A stretch of 64,000 bases of DNA from Mesonia mobilis DSM 19841. Lineage in GTDB: Bacteria > Bacteroidota > Bacteroidia > Flavobacteriales > Flavobacteriaceae. A program made the position numbers and the translations under genes. The notes beneath the pieces were generated by a model. The model worked only from the letters and a program-made list of their open reading frames with translations, searched no databases and was not told the DNA's origin. Shown here in pieces: positions 43,258 through 53,359 of the stretch. The stretch is from contig NZ_KE384013.1 in NCBI RefSeq assembly GCF_000423405.1, forward strand, positions 183,705 through 247,704. The letters are read 5' to 3'. Every line of letters begins with the position of its first letter. Positions within the stretch are counted from its first letter, which is position 1.

Positions 43258-44736
43258 ATGAGCAAAAAGCTAACGCCTAGAGAAAAAGATTATTCTAAAT
43301 GGTATAACGAGTTGGTGATCGAAGCCAACTTAGCAGAAAATTCTGCCGTAAGAGGTTGTATGGTTATCAAACCTTATGGTTATTCGATTTGGGAAAAAAT
43401 GCAAGCAGAATTAGATTCAAAATTTAAAGAAACAGGTCACGAAAATGCCTATTTCCCATTATTTGTGCCTAAAAGTCTTTTTGAAGCTGAAGAAAAAAAT
43501 GCTGAAGGTTTTGCAAAAGAATGTGCGGTAGTCACGCATTATCGCTTAAAAACAGATCCGGAAGATGCGAGTAAGCTTATTGTAGATCCAGACGCGAAGT
43601 TAGAAGAGGAGTTGGTTGTAAGACCAACTTCAGAAGCAATTATCTGGAATACTTATAAAGGCTGGATCCAATCTTATAGAGATTTGCCAATTCTTATCAA
43701 TCAATGGGCAAATGTAGTTCGTTGGGAAATGAGAACACGTTTGTTTTTAAGAACTGCTGAATTTTTATGGCAAGAAGGGCATACCGCTCATGCTACGAAA
43801 GAAGAAGCTCTAGCAGAAACTGAACAGATGAATAATATCTATGCAGAATTTGCTGAAAACTTTATGGCAATCCCGGTAATTAAAGGAAGAAAAACCGATA
43901 GCGAACGTTTTGCCGGAGCAGAAGAAACTTATTGTATTGAAGCGCTAATGCAAGACGGGAAAGCTTTACAGGCAGGAACATCACATTTCTTAGGTCAAAA
44001 TTTTGCGAAAGCTTTTGATGTGAAGTTTGCTTCCAAGGAAGGAGATTTAAAACACGTTTGGGCAACCAGTTGGGGAGTTTCTACCCGATTAATGGGTGCG
44101 CTTATCATGACGCATAGTGATGATAAAGGTTTAGTGTTACCGCCAAAACTTGCGCCGGTTCAGGTAGTGATTGTGCCAATCTATAAAGGAGAAGAGCAGT
44201 TAAATCAAATTTCTGAAGTCGCTAATCAATTAGTGAAAGATTTAAGAGCAGTTGGCGTTTCTGTGAAATTCGATAATCGTGATACACACAAACCAGGATG
44301 GAAATTTGCACAGTACGAATTACAAGGTGTTCCGGTAAGATTGGCAATTGGTCCTAAAGATCTAGAAAAGGGAACGGTTGAGTTAGCTCGAAGAGATACC
44401 CTAACCAAAGAATTTGTAGAGCGAGATAGCGTTGTTGAAAAAATACAAGACTTAATGGTTGAAATTCAAGATCATTTATTTGGGAAGGCAAAAGCATATC
44501 GTGATAATCATATTACAGAAGTAGAAACCTTCGATGAGTTTAAAGAGGTTTTAAAGGTAAAAGGCGGATTTATTTCAGCACATTGGGATGGAACTCCAGA
44601 AACTGAAAATAAGATCAAAGAATTAACCAAAGCAACGATTAGATGTATTCCTTTTGAAGGAAAAAAAGAAGAAGGGAAATGTGTGTTAACTGGCGAAAAA
44701 TCTAGTCAGCGAGTGTTGTTTGCAAAAGCCTATTAA
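43258..44736 (+). CDS. proS: Proline--tRNA ligase
   Basis: A 492-aa class II aminoacyl-tRNA synthetase that charges tRNA-Pro. It is the eukaryote/archaeal-type form: no YbaK-like editing insert, and a C-terminal zinc-like domain ([23 protein letters not shown]) that ends in FAKAY. Class II motifs: the start [44 protein letters not shown] (motif 2) and [15 protein letters not shown] (motif 3). Start at ATG 43258. Confidence 0.96.
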   Translation: MSKKLTPREKDYSKWYNELVIEANLAENSAVRGCMVIKPYGYSIWEKMQAELDSKFKETGHENAYFPLFVPKSLFEAEEKNAEGFAKECAVVTHYRLKTDPEDASKLIVDPDAKLEEELVVRPTSEAIIWNTYKGWIQSYRDLPILINQWANVVRWEMRTRLFLRTAEFLWQEGHTAHATKEEALAETEQMNNIYAEFAENFMAIPVIKGRKTDSERFAGAEETYCIEALMQDGKALQAGTSHFLGQNFAKAFDVKFASKEGDLKHVWATSWGVSTRLMGALIMTHSDDKGLVLPPKLAPVQVVIVPIYKGEEQLNQISEVANQLVKDLRAVGVSVKFDNRDTHKPGWKFAQYELQGVPVRLAIGPKDLEKGTVELARRDTLTKEFVERDSVVEKIQDLMVEIQDHLFGKAKAYRDNHITEVETFDEFKEVLKVKGGFISAHWDGTPETENKIKELTKATIRCIPFEGKKEEGKCVLTGEKSSQRVLFAKAY

Positions 44737-44764
44737 AAAAATCTAAAAAAAAATTAATTAATTG

Positions 44765-44795
44765 TTTGTGGCATTCAAAATAAGTTTTATTTTTG
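44765..44795 (+). promoter_or_regulatory. Promoter of the tRNA-Glu operon
   Basis: TTTG at 44765-44768, 19 bp spacer, TATTTTTG at 44788-44795. The bases after the -7 box (GCATCCGCATTT) are identical to those at the tRNA-Gly promoter. Confidence 0.8.
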
Positions 44796-44817
44796 CATCC
44801 GCATTTTAGCAATTAAT

Positions 44818-44889
44818 GGTCCGTTCGTCTAGGGGTTAGGACGCCAGGTTTTCATCCTGGTAACAGGGGTTCGATTCCCCTACGGACTA
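44818..44889 (+). tRNA. tRNA-Glu (TTC), copy 1
   Basis: Acceptor GGTCCGT/ACGGACT (first pair G-U), anticodon arm CCAGG-TTTTCAT-CCTGG giving TTC, T-arm AGGGG-TTCGATT-CCCCT, discriminator A. The following copy is identical. Confidence 0.97.
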
Positions 44890-44932
44890 CGAAAGATTTC
44901 AGAGTGAAGTCTAATTTGAAATAATGAATTAT

Positions 44933-45004
44933 GGTCCGTTCGTCTAGGGGTTAGGACGCCAGGTTTTCATCCTGGTAACAGGGGTTCGATTCCCCTACGG
45001 ACTA
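44933..45004 (+). tRNA. tRNA-Glu (TTC), copy 2
   Basis: Identical over 72 nt to 44818-44889, separated by 43 bp. Both lie ahead of rpsT on the same strand and may be transcribed together with it. Confidence 0.97.
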
Positions 45005-45038
45005 CTATTTTTAGAAATTAAGAAATAAACAAAGGGTT

Positions 45039-45287
45039 ATGGCAAATCATAAGTCGGCATTAAAAAGAATTAGAAACAGTGAGGTAAAGCGTTTAAGAAA
45101 CCGTTACCAGCACAAGACTACACGTAATGCCATTAAAAAATTGAAAGGTGCAGAGAAGAAGGAAGCTGAAACTATGTTGCCTGGTGTAGTTTCTATGATC
45201 GACAAATTAGCAAAGAATAATATTATTCACGCTAATAAAGCATCGAACTTAAAATCAAAATTGACTAAGCACGTAGCTGCTCTTTAA
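45039..45287 (+). CDS. rpsT: 30S ribosomal protein S20
   Basis: An 82-aa basic, helical ribosomal protein that binds 16S r[26 protein letters not shown] is the conserved start, and [15 protein letters not shown] the conserved end. It lies 34 bp after the second tRNA-Glu with no terminator between, so it may share their transcript. Confidence 0.97.
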   Translation: MANHKSALKRIRNSEVKRLRNRYQHKTTRNAIKKLKGAEKKEAETMLPGVVSMIDKLAKNNIIHANKASNLKSKLTKHVAAL

Positions 45288-45316
45288 GAGTAACTCGTAG
45301 TATTAGTGTTCAAAAT

Positions 45317-45347
45317 AATGAGCTCCTTTTATAAGGGGCTTTTTTTG
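45317..45347 (+). terminator. Terminator after rpsT
   Basis: AGCTCC and GGGGCT form a short stem (45321-45339) followed by seven T. Confidence 0.75.
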
Positions 45348-45427
45348 TTGACTTTTATTAAGGTTTAGGTGAATTATTGAATCGAATCATTCATTAATTT
45401 AGATTCTGTTTTATAAAAAAAATATAA

Positions 45428-45460
45428 AAAAAAGCGATACAGATCTGTATCGCTTTTTTG
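45428..45460. terminator. Terminator after rho
   Basis: A 26 bp perfect palindrome, AAAGCGATACAGA with its complement (45431-45456), followed by T-runs on both strands. It lies 17 bp beyond the rho stop. Confidence 0.85.
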
Positions 45461-45476
45461 TTATTGTTATTTGGTT

Positions 45477-47138
45477 TTAACCATTCATAGAGATTAAAAA
45501 CTCTTCGTTATTCTTAGTTTGCTTAATTCTCTCGCTCATAAACTCCATCGCTTCAACAGGATTCATATCGGCAAGATATTTACGCATTACCCACATTCTT
45601 TGTACAGTGTTTTCATCGAGTAATAGATCATCTCTTCTTGTACTAGATGAAGTAAGGTCGATCGCAGGGAAGATTCTTCTGTTAGCGATCTTACGATCTA
45701 ACTGAAGCTCCATGTTCCCGGTTCCTTTAAATTCTTCAAAAATCACTTCATCCATTTTAGAACCGGTATCGGTTAATGCTGTTGCGATGATTGAAAGTGA
45801 ACCGCCGCCTTCAATATTTCTTGCGGCACCAAAGAAACGTTTTGGTTTGTGTAAAGCGTTAGCGTCTACACCACCACTTAAAACTTTTCCACTGGCAGGT
45901 TGTACGGTGTTGTATGCTCTGGCTAAACGAGTGATCGAATCTAAAAGGATCACTACATCGTGACCACATTCTACCAAGCGTTTTGCTTTTTCTAATACAA
46001 TATTCGCAACTCTTACGTGTTCATGTGCTTCTTTATCGAATGTAGAAGCAACCACTTCACCTTTTACATTACGTTGCATATCGGTAACCTCTTCAGGGCG
46101 TTCATCGATTAAAAGAACGATCTGGTAAACTTCCGGATGGTTTGCAGCAATTGCGTTAGCAACGTCTTTAAGTAGCATCGTCTTACCGGTCTTTGGTTGC
46201 GATACGATCATACCACGTTGTCCTTTTCCGATAGGAGAAAATAAATCAATAATTCTTGTCGAAATCGTACTCTGTCTTTCTGCTAAGTTAAATTTCTCTT
46301 GCGGAAATAACGGTGTAAGATGTTCAAAAGAAACACGGTCTCTTACCACTTGTGGGTCTAAGCCGTTTATCTTGTTAATTTTGATTAATGGAAAATATTT
46401 TTCACCTTCTTTTGGAGGTCTAACTTGACCTAAAACAGTATCTCCGGTCTTTAAACCAAATAATCTAATCTGAGATTGTGATAAATAAATATCATCTGGA
46501 GATGAAAGGTAATTGTAGTCTGAAGATCTTAAGAAACCATAGCCATCTTGCATGATATCTAAAACACCTTCACTTTCAATAATTGCATCAAACTCATAAT
46601 CGGGCTCTTTGTAGCGATTTCTGTTGTCGCGATTCCCGTTATTTTTAGAATTATTATTGTTGTTGTTGTTCTGGTGATTGTTACTTCTTGACTTTGAGTT
46701 AGACTTATTATTGTCTTTTTTATTTTCTACTGAAGAAGATTTTTTCTCTTTAGGAGCATTTTTTGCAGGTTTGCTTACTTTTTGTGAGTCAGCAGTCTTA
46801 TTTTCTGTAGGTTCTGCTTTCTTCCTTTTCGGTTCAGCTTTTTTAGGAGCTTCAGATTTCTCGCTCTTTTCAGGCGGTTTGCTTACCGCTCCAGGAATAG
46901 TTCTGGTTCTTTTAGTGCGAGGTCGTTTGTTGTCTGTTTTTTCTGGAGTTTCTTTGCTCGAGTTCGAGTCTTCAGTAAGTGCTTCTTGCGCTTTTTTAGG
47001 ATTTGCAGCTTGGTAATCTAAAATTTGGTAAACTAGATCTAATTTCTTTAAAGTCCTGTATTTTGGTACGTTTAAAGTTTTAGCAATCTCCTGAAGCTCT
47101 GGGAGTTTCTTTGCCTTTAATTCTGAAATTTCTAACAT
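45477..47138 (-). CDS. rho: Transcription termination factor Rho
   Basis: A 553-aa hexameric RNA-dependent ATPase. The N-terminal Rho_N helix bundle ([21 protein letters not shown], residues 5-50) is followed by an extended low-complexity insert rich in Lys, Ser, Asn and Pro (about 55-175, including a run of Asn), typical of Bacteroidota Rho. Then come the cold-shock-like RNA-binding domain ([21 protein letters not shown]) and the ATPase with Walker A QPKTGKTM (about 315), Walker [17 protein letters not shown] and the Q/R loops ([10 protein letters not shown]). The insert may phase-separate, as proposed for Bacteroides Rho; that is inference. Confidence 0.96.
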   Translation of the reverse strand: MLEISELKAKKLPELQEIAKTLNVPKYRTLKKLDLVYQILDYQAANPKKAQEALTEDSNSSKETPEKTDNKRPRTKRTRTIPGAVSKPPEKSEKSEAPKKAEPKRKKAEPTENKTADSQKVSKPAKNAPKEKKSSSVENKKDNNKSNSKSRSNNHQNNNNNNNSKNNGNRDNRNRYKEPDYEFDAIIESEGVLDIMQDGYGFLRSSDYNYLSSPDDIYLSQSQIRLFGLKTGDTVLGQVRPPKEGEKYFPLIKINKINGLDPQVVRDRVSFEHLTPLFPQEKFNLAERQSTISTRIIDLFSPIGKGQRGMIVSQPKTGKTMLLKDVANAIAANHPEVYQIVLLIDERPEEVTDMQRNVKGEVVASTFDKEAHEHVRVANIVLEKAKRLVECGHDVVILLDSITRLARAYNTVQPASGKVLSGGVDANALHKPKRFFGAARNIEGGGSLSIIATALTDTGSKMDEVIFEEFKGTGNMELQLDRKIANRRIFPAIDLTSSSTRRDDLLLDENTVQRMWVMRKYLADMNPVEAMEFMSERIKQTKNNEEFLISMNG

Positions 47139-47336
47139 TTATTCAAAAATATATAAAAGTTGTTTTTTATAGGGTTTGTTTTTTTCTTTCTAACGAAGAA
47201 TAAAAAAATGAAGTTGTAAGTAACCTTTATTGAAGTGGTTACGAATTGTATATGCAATTATACAACTTTATTTTAATTTTTAAAGTGCTATTTTAAAAAG
47301 AATCTTTTATTTTTGTTTTCAGTTTTTGAAAAAATT

Positions 47337-47747
47337 ATGATTCAAAGAATACAAAGTATATATTTATTATTGGTAGTTTTGTTGAGCGCAGTAGGTGTTT
47401 TTTTATTACCTCTATGGTATAAAGAAGATGGTTCGGCTGTGTTGGCTTTAGATCAATTAACGACTTTGGCATTTTTTGGGGTGAGTGCGGTTTTAGCCTT
47501 GATCACCATTTTTTTATTTAAAAATAGAAAGCTTCAATTTGTATTGGGGCGTTTAAATATAATATTAAACTTTATTTTACTAGGATTTTTTGTTTACTGG
47601 TCGCAAGCGCTACCTGGAGAAATGCAAATTTCAGAGAAAGGTATTGGGATGCTAACTCCGGTGCTTTCTATCGTTTTTTTAGTGTTGGCCAATAAGGCCG
47701 TTAAAAAGGATGAAGCTCTCGTAAAATCTGCAGACCGTTTACGATAA
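47337..47747 (+). CDS. DUF4293 family membrane protein
   Basis: About 136 aa with four hydrophobic helices (IYLLLVVLLSAVGVFLL, LAFFGVSAVLALITIFLF, LNIILNFILLGFFVYW, LTPVLSIVFLVLANKAV) and a basic C-terminal tail KKDEALVKSADRLR. The opening MIQRIQSIYLLLV is the hallmark of DUF4293, a Bacteroidota-only family of unknown function, usually next to rho as here. The ATG at 47337 is preferred to a non-ATG at 47313, which would add residues outside the family. Confidence 0.9.
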   Translation: MIQRIQSIYLLLVVLLSAVGVFLLPLWYKEDGSAVLALDQLTTLAFFGVSAVLALITIFLFKNRKLQFVLGRLNIILNFILLGFFVYWSQALPGEMQISEKGIGMLTPVLSIVFLVLANKAVKKDEALVKSADRLR

Positions 47748-47773
47748 ACCTAACATCTTAGTAGTATTAGTGC

Positions 47774-47812
47774 GTAAAAACCCAAAAGCTTTGTCTTTTG
47801 GGTTTTTTAGTT
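47774..47812. terminator. Bidirectional terminator between convergent genes
   Basis: AAACCCAAAAG and CTTTTGGGTTT form an 11 bp stem with T- and A-runs, between DUF4293 (+) and the phosphoesterase (-). Confidence 0.85.
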
Positions 47813-48307
47813 TTAGCGTTTTCCTAATTCAATCACTTCTAGGTTGTCTATTTTTTTACCATCGATGGTAAATCGTAACATCGTACGAACCTGATGAAAA
47901 CCGTGTTTACCGCAAGCTCCGGGGTTCATATGTAATAGTCCTAACTTTTTATCGTGCATTACTTTTAAGATATGCGAGTGACCGCTAATAAATAACTGCG
48001 GAGGTTTTTGCTGAATTTCTTCTCTAATAGCCTGCGAGTATTTTCCTGGGTAACCGCCAATATGAGTAATAAGCACTTCAACTTCTTCACAATAAAAACG
48101 ATTCACTAATGGGAATTCTTTTCTTGCTTTGTGATTGTCAATATTACCAAAGACTGCTTTTAATGGAGCTTTTTCTGCTAAGGCATCGCTAACTTTTAAG
48201 TCGCCAATATCGCCGGCGTGCCAAATTTCATCGGCAGCTTCAGCATAAGATAAAATTCGATCATCAATATAACTATGGTTGTCGCTAAGGAGAAGTATTT
48301 TTTTCAA
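47813..48307 (-). CDS. YfcE/MJ0936-type metallophosphoesterase
   Basis: A 164-aa calcineurin-like phosphodiesterase. The metal-binding motifs are in order: ILLLSDNHS (Asp, His), IWHAGDIGD (Asp), VFGNIDNHK (Asn, His), ITHIGGYPG (His) and SGHSH (two His). Family members hydrolyse phosphodiesters such as bis-pNPP in vitro; the physiological substrate is unknown. It is divergent from truA by 71 bp. Confidence 0.93.
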   Translation of the reverse strand: MKKILLLSDNHSYIDDRILSYAEAADEIWHAGDIGDLKVSDALAEKAPLKAVFGNIDNHKARKEFPLVNRFYCEEVEVLITHIGGYPGKYSQAIREEIQQKPPQLFISGHSHILKVMHDKKLGLLHMNPGACGKHGFHQVRTMLRFTIDGKKIDNLEVIELGKR

Positions 48308-48350
48308 AATGAATTAAAAGGGTTTCGTTACTTAGAAATTTTTGTTTAAG

Positions 48351-48358
48351 TATCTTTG
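48351..48358 (+). promoter_or_regulatory. -7 box of truA
   Basis: TATCTTTG fits TAnnTTTG, 20 bp before the TTG start of truA. The -33 element is not clear. Confidence 0.4.
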
Positions 48359-48378
48359 CCGAGCAAAAATAAGAAACC

Positions 48379-49125
48379 TTGAGGTATTTTATAGATTTAG
48401 CTTACGATGGTTCTGCATTTCACGGTTGGCAAATACAACCCAATGCTATTTCTGTACAAGAAATTCTCGAGAAAGCATTGTCGATAGCTTTTCAGCAAAA
48501 TATTGCGGTGGTTGGCGCCGGACGTACCGATGCCGGTGTTCACGCCAAACAGCTTATTGCACATGTTGATGTTGAAGATAAAATTAATGAAGCGCAACTT
48601 CAGTTTAAACTGAATACCTTGTTACCCGATGAAGTGGCGATCAATTCCATCTATCAGGTTCAAGAAGAAGCGCACGCTCGTTTTGATGCGGTGGCGAGAC
48701 AATATAAATATTACGTAAGTACGAGCAAAGACCCTTTTAGTAGAGATTATTCGTATTACATCAAGAAAAGTTTAGATATCGATAAGATGAATGAAGCTGC
48801 GAAGATCTTATACGATTACAAAGATTTTAAATGCTTTTCAAAGTCTAAAACCGATGTTTTTACGTACAATTGCGACATTAGTTTTGCAGCGTGGGAGCAA
48901 AAAGAAAATTTGTTGGTTTTTACCATTAAAGCCGACAGATTTCTGAGAAATATGGTGCGTGCCATTGTAGGAACACTTCTCGAAATTGGTTTGCATAAGC
49001 TCGATGTTGAAGATTTACACCATATCATAAAAAGTAGAAACCGTAGCGAAGCAGGAAAATCTGTCGATGCAAAAGGTTTATTTTTAACCCAAGTAGAATA
49101 CCCTAATTCGATTTTAATAAAGTAA
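48379..49125 (+). CDS. truA: tRNA pseudouridine synthase A
   Basis: A 248-aa enzyme that makes pseudouridine at positions 38-40 of tRNA anticodon arms. The catalytic Asp51 lies in AGRTDAGVHA. RYFIDLAYDGSAFHGWQIQP is the conserved start and FLRNMVRAIVGTLLEIG a conserved late motif. The start is a TTG at 48379; an in-frame TAA lies 9 bp upstream, and the next ATG is far inside the fold. It is followed 1 bp later by the ABC exporter gene. Confidence 0.95.
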   Translation: MRYFIDLAYDGSAFHGWQIQPNAISVQEILEKALSIAFQQNIAVVGAGRTDAGVHAKQLIAHVDVEDKINEAQLQFKLNTLLPDEVAINSIYQVQEEAHARFDAVARQYKYYVSTSKDPFSRDYSYYIKKSLDIDKMNEAAKILYDYKDFKCFSKSKTDVFTYNCDISFAAWEQKENLLVFTIKADRFLRNMVRAIVGTLLEIGLHKLDVEDLHHIIKSRNRSEAGKSVDAKGLFLTQVEYPNSILIK

Positions 49126-49126
49126 T

Positions 49127-50893
49127 ATGGCTGGCAAGAGCGGTAATGCATTCGATTTTGATTTATTTAAAAGGTTACTAAGGTATACCCAACCTTATAA
49201 ACTAACTTTTTATTTTGTAGCCATTGCTGCGATCTTACTTTCTGGTTTTGCGGTGGCAAGACCTTACCTTACCAAATTAACGATTGATGAAAGTATTGTG
49301 CCCAAAGATGGTGGCAATCTGCTATTATATGTGGGCTTAATGATCGGTGCTTTAGTTTTAGAAGTAATTTGTCAATTCAGTTTTATCTTTTTTGCTAACT
49401 GGTTAGGGCAACAGGTAGTAAGAGATATTCGGGTGAATTTATTCGAACATATGCTTAATTTTAAAAAGCAATATTACGATAAATCGGCAGTAGGAAGATT
49501 AGTGACGCGCGCCGTAAGTGATATAGAAACAATTGCCAGTATATTTAGTCAGGGCTTGTTTATGATCATTAGTGATTTGCTAAAAATGTTGGTGGTGTTA
49601 GGCGTGATGTTTTTTATGAGTTGGAAGCTTACGCTACTTGTTTTAGCAGTTTTACCTTTTATTTTGTACGCCACACGCGTATTTCAGAAAAAAATGAAAG
49701 TCGCTTTTGAAGAAGTTCGAACACAAGTTTCTAATCTAAATTCTTTTGTGCAAGAGCGAATCACGGGTATGAAAATCGTTCAAATTTTTGGTCGTGAAGA
49801 AACCGAATACGAACGTTTTAAAGATATAAACGATAAACACAGAAATGCTTGGGTAAGAACCGTTTGGTATAACTCTATCTTTTTTCCGATTGCAGAAATT
49901 TCTTCTTCGATCACCATCGGACTTATTGTGTGGTTTGGTGGTTTACGCGTGGTAGAAAGCAATACGCTTTCGCTAGGTGTAATTATAATGTTTATTGAAT
50001 TAGCACAAATGCTTTTTAGACCGCTTCGTCAAATTGCCGATAAATTTAATACCCTACAAATGGGAATGGTCGCTGCAAATCGTGTCTTCGGAATTTTAGA
50101 TACCGAATCGACTATTGAAAACAATGGAACCAAAGAAGCGAAAAATTTAGTAGGAGAAATTCAGTTTAAGGATGTTCGCTTCAGCTATATTGAAAATGAA
50201 GAAGTTTTAAAAGGAATTTCTTTTGAAGTGAAAGCCGGAGAAACCATTGCGATCGTGGGAGCAACAGGTGCCGGAAAAAGTACGATTATTAACCTATTAA
50301 GCAGATTTTACGAAATTGACAGCGGAAGCATTTCCGTAGATAATATCAATATCAAAGATTTTACGTTAAAATCTCTTCGTAATGAAATTGCCGTCGTATT
50401 GCAAGATGTGTTCTTATTTGCCGATACAATTATGAGCAATATCACCCTGAATAATGAAAATATTACCGAAGCAGAAGTAATCGAAGCCGCGAAACAAATT
50501 GGTGTAAATAAGTTTATTGAAACTTTACCTAACGGTTATTATTACAATGTGAAAGAGCGTGGAGTGATGTTATCTTCCGGTCAGCGACAGCTTATTGCGT
50601 TTTTAAGAGCTTATGTGAGCAACCCGAGTATTTTGGTGTTAGATGAAGCTACTTCTTCTGTCGATAGTTATAGCGAGCAACTTATACAAGAAGCAACCGA
50701 TAAAATCACTAAAGGAAGAACTTCGATCGTGATCGCACACCGCTTGGCAACTGTAAAAAAAGCCGATAAAATTATAGTGATGGATGCCGGTAAAATCGTA
50801 GAGATTGGTAATCATCAGCAATTACTTCAGCAAGAAAACGGTTATTACCGTAATCTTTATGAAGTACAGTTTATGCAAGAAGAAGAGGCTTAA
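49127..50893 (+). CDS. ABC exporter, fused permease-ATPase (MsbA-like)
   Basis: A 588-aa half-transporter with six membrane helices (about 20-310) and an ATPase domain: Walker A GATGAGKST (about 379), signature LSSGQRQ (LSGGQ with Ser at position 3), Walker B ILVLDEATSSVDS and the H-loop IVIAHRLATVKKADK. Such exporters flip lipids, glycolipids or drugs. It works as a dimer. Its ATG lies just after the truA stop, an arrangement often seen in Bacteroidota. MsbA is possible but unproven. Confidence 0.92.
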   Translation: MAGKSGNAFDFDLFKRLLRYTQPYKLTFYFVAIAAILLSGFAVARPYLTKLTIDESIVPKDGGNLLLYVGLMIGALVLEVICQFSFIFFANWLGQQVVRDIRVNLFEHMLNFKKQYYDKSAVGRLVTRAVSDIETIASIFSQGLFMIISDLLKMLVVLGVMFFMSWKLTLLVLAVLPFILYATRVFQKKMKVAFEEVRTQVSNLNSFVQERITGMKIVQIFGREETEYERFKDINDKHRNAWVRTVWYNSIFFPIAEISSSITIGLIVWFGGLRVVESNTLSLGVIIMFIELAQMLFRPLRQIADKFNTLQMGMVAANRVFGILDTESTIENNGTKEAKNLVGEIQFKDVRFSYIENEEVLKGISFEVKAGETIAIVGATGAGKSTIINLLSRFYEIDSGSISVDNINIKDFTLKSLRNEIAVVLQDVFLFADTIMSNITLNNENITEAEVIEAAKQIGVNKFIETLPNGYYYNVKERGVMLSSGQRQLIAFLRAYVSNPSILVLDEATSSVDSYSEQLIQEATDKITKGRTSIVIAHRLATVKKADKIIVMDAGKIVEIGNHQQLLQQENGYYRNLYEVQFMQEEEA

Positions 50894-50901
50894 TTCTTCA
50901 A

Positions 50902-51649
50902 TTAATTTAAATTTTCAAAAGCACCAGACTGGTATAAATAAAATGCCCATAGAACGCTGCCTGCTATAAAAGTTATAGTTAGTATGAGAAAGAAAAGTAG
51001 TGTTCCTATCATCGTTTCCTTCATATTTATGGCAAATAGTTTTTTGTAGGTAATCATTGTATAAACAATAAGAAGAATATTTAAGAGGTTACCAATCAAA
51101 TAAAAATTGAGACCCAATGCGCTCGATAAAATGATAAGTAGGGTAGAAGTAATGGTAAATTGTCCTACCACGTAAGCCATAATTACCAAGTGCTCGACAT
51201 AGTTGAATTTTTTCTGTCGGAAAAAAGAAATCTTAGCAATAAAAGCGCTAATTGGTATATTTAAGAAAAAGAAGAGCGTTTGATAATCAAAGAACCAATC
51301 CGTATTCATCGGATTGTATTCACTACCTTGAATTTGCGAAATATCTAAAGTTTCCGGATAAAAGTTTTTTAGTATAAAAACCTGCCAATGTTAAAGCGAT
51401 GGTGATGTAGCTTACTACATTTAAATATTTTTTTCGAACTCCATTTATATAATCGCCTATAACAAAATGAGGTTGCGTAAATAAGTGAGCGTAGGTTTTT
51501 AAAAAGGTATTGTCGTAATTGAGAAAAATTGTACTAAACTCACCTCAAGCGTGCTTAAAAGTTAATCGTCTATTAATTATTTTAGCACCACATTCATGGC
51601 AATAATGGTCAGTTACCTTTAGTGAAATCTGGCAATTCTTGCAATTCAT
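50902..51649 (-). pseudogene. DUF3667 membrane protein, broken by a TGA and a frameshift
   Basis: From ATG 51649 the frame starts MNCKNCQISLKVTDHYCHEC, a zinc ribbon with four Cys as in DUF3667. At 51545-51547 a TGA replaces the expected Trp (HA-stop-GEFSTIF). The same frame continues through FLNYDNTFLKTYAHLF to LTLAGFYT. Near 51365-51377 the frame must shift to give LKNFYPETLDISQIQGSEYN and then the intact C-terminal part (ATG 51309 to 50902) with four membrane helices. Two independent lesions argue for decay rather than sequencing error. It starts 2 bp after the cdaA stop on the same strand. Confidence 0.82.
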
Positions 51650-51651
51650 TT

Positions 51652-52437
51652 TTATTTTAGATCGGCATTTAATTTTTTACCTAATTCTTCATAGGTATCA
51701 AATATTTCAAAAGAACCGTTTTTAATGTACGAGGTTTGTCCGGTTTCTTCACTTACCACCAACGCAAGGGCATCGGTTTTTTCAGTGATTCCAACGGCGG
51801 CACGGTGTCTAAGTCCAAAACGAAGCGGGATACTTCTATCGTTAGAAACCGGTAAAATTACCCGAGTTGCCGTAATTTTATTGTCTTCAATCACCATCGC
51901 GCCATCGTGTAAAGTACTGTTTTTATAAAAAATAGATTCGATAATGGGTTGGTTTAGTTCAATATCCATCACGTCTCCAGATGTTTTTACAAAATCGAGT
52001 TGGGTGTTTCTTCGAATAACAATTAATGCTCCGGTATTGGTTTTTCCCATACTTTCGCAAGCCTTTACGATCGCATTGATATTGGTTGAAATCTCTTGCT
52101 CATCGTCACGCATAAATTTTAACTGACGTAAAAAATTGCGTTTATTCCCGAAATGGGTAGAACCTACCATTAAAAGAAACTTTCTAATTTCTTGCTGAAA
52201 GACTACAATTAATGCAAACATTCCTGCACCAATAAATTGCCCGAGTATGCTACTTAACATTTCCATTTTTAGAAGCTGGGTGAGTTTCCAGGCGAGGTAA
52301 ACGATCACGATTCCAATAAAAATATTAATAGCAGCGCTACCCTTTACGAGCTTGTAAATGTAGTAAAGCAATACGGCTACAAGCACAATATCGATGACAT
52401 CTAAAATTCGTAAGTCTAAAAAATCAAGAGATTCCAA
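51652..52437 (-). CDS. cdaA: Membrane diadenylate cyclase CdaA
   Basis: A 261-aa enzyme that makes cyclic di-AMP from two ATP. Three N-terminal membrane helices (about 10-90) precede the DisA_N cyclase domain, in which the active-site motifs STLHDGAMVIE (about 175) and RFGLRHRAAVG (about 205) are intact. C-di-AMP controls turgor and potassium handling. It is on the same strand as folP, which is upstream with 29 bp between, a common pair in Bacteroidota. Confidence 0.95.
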   Translation of the reverse strand: MESLDFLDLRILDVIDIVLVAVLLYYIYKLVKGSAAINIFIGIVIVYLAWKLTQLLKMEMLSSILGQFIGAGMFALIVVFQQEIRKFLLMVGSTHFGNKRNFLRQLKFMRDDEQEISTNINAIVKACESMGKTNTGALIVIRRNTQLDFVKTSGDVMDIELNQPIIESIFYKNSTLHDGAMVIEDNKITATRVILPVSNDRSIPLRFGLRHRAAVGITEKTDALALVVSEETGQTSYIKNGSFEIFDTYEELGKKLNADLK

Positions 52438-52465
52438 AAGCGTCTTTTTTGTAAATGTACTAAAA

Positions 52466-53290
52466 TTAGTTTTTAAGTTGTTCGTATAATTTTACACATT
52501 CTACGGCTTCTTTTACATCGTGAACTCTCAAGATTTTAGTGCCGGCAAGTAGCGAAACGGTGTTTAGAAAGGTAGTTCCGTTGAGTGCTTCTTGGGGTTG
52601 AAGATCTAAGGTTTTATAAATCATCGATTTTCGAGAAATACCGACAAGCATTGGTAATTCTAGCGCATTTAATTCACTTAAATGATTCATCAATTCAAAA
52701 TTTTGTGCAGTGTCTTTAGCAAAACCAAATCCGGGATCTATAATAATATCATTCAGCTTTAATTCACGTAGTTGAGCAACTTTTTCAGAAAAATAAAAAA
52801 TGATCTCTTGTAGCATATGCTGGTAGCTATTTTCATTTTTCATGGTTTGCGGTGTTCCTTTCATATGCATTAAAATATAAGGAACTTGAAGATTTGCCAC
52901 GGTTTCGAACATTTGTTCATCTAAACTTCCGCCGGAAATATCGTTGATAATCGCTGCTCCGGTATTTACGGTTTCTTGTGCAACTTTACTTCTAAAGGTA
53001 TCGATGGAAAGTAAAATTTCAGGAAATTCTTTCACTAATAATTCAATGATCGGTACAATTCGATTTAACTCTTCTTCTTCAGTAATATGTTGAGCATCGG
53101 GACGAGAACTGTATGCGCCAACATCGATAAAAGTAGCGCCTTCTTTCAGCATTCTTTCAGTTTGTTCTAAAACAGTTTTCGGAGTTGAATATCTTCCGCC
53201 GTCATAAAAAGAATCGGGGGTTAAGTTTAAAATTCCCATTACTTTGGGAGTGGTAAGATCTAAAAGTTGCCCTTTGCAGTTGATATTCAT
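52466..53290 (-). CDS. folP: Dihydropteroate synthase
   Basis: A 274-aa TIM-barrel enzyme of folate synthesis that joins 6-hydroxymethyl-dihydropterin pyrophosphate and p-aminobenzoate. Signature pieces: MGILNLTPDSFYDGGRY, FIDVGAYSSRPDA, IINDISGG, YILMHMKGTPQTM, IIDPGFGFAK and the C-terminal RVHDVKEA. The start at 53290 (MNINCKGQLLDL) is chosen; the open frame to 53380 overlaps the divergent DUF1599 gene and adds no family sequence. Confidence 0.95.
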   Translation of the reverse strand: MNINCKGQLLDLTTPKVMGILNLTPDSFYDGGRYSTPKTVLEQTERMLKEGATFIDVGAYSSRPDAQHITEEEELNRIVPIIELLVKEFPEILLSIDTFRSKVAQETVNTGAAIINDISGGSLDEQMFETVANLQVPYILMHMKGTPQTMKNENSYQHMLQEIIFYFSEKVAQLRELKLNDIIIDPGFGFAKDTAQNFELMNHLSELNALELPMLVGISRKSMIYKTLDLQPQEALNGTTFLNTVSLLAGTKILRVHDVKEAVECVKLYEQLKN

Positions 53291-53359
53291 CGAGAATTTT
53301 GAATTAAATTTGGTGTAACTTAAAATTTCTCCGAAATTTACGCAAAATACAGCGTTTCT

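Noticed and set aside
51545-51547. TGA in the DUF3667 gene read as selenocysteine
   Set aside because: The residue expected is Trp, no SECIS-like hairpin was noticed and the same gene also has a frameshift.
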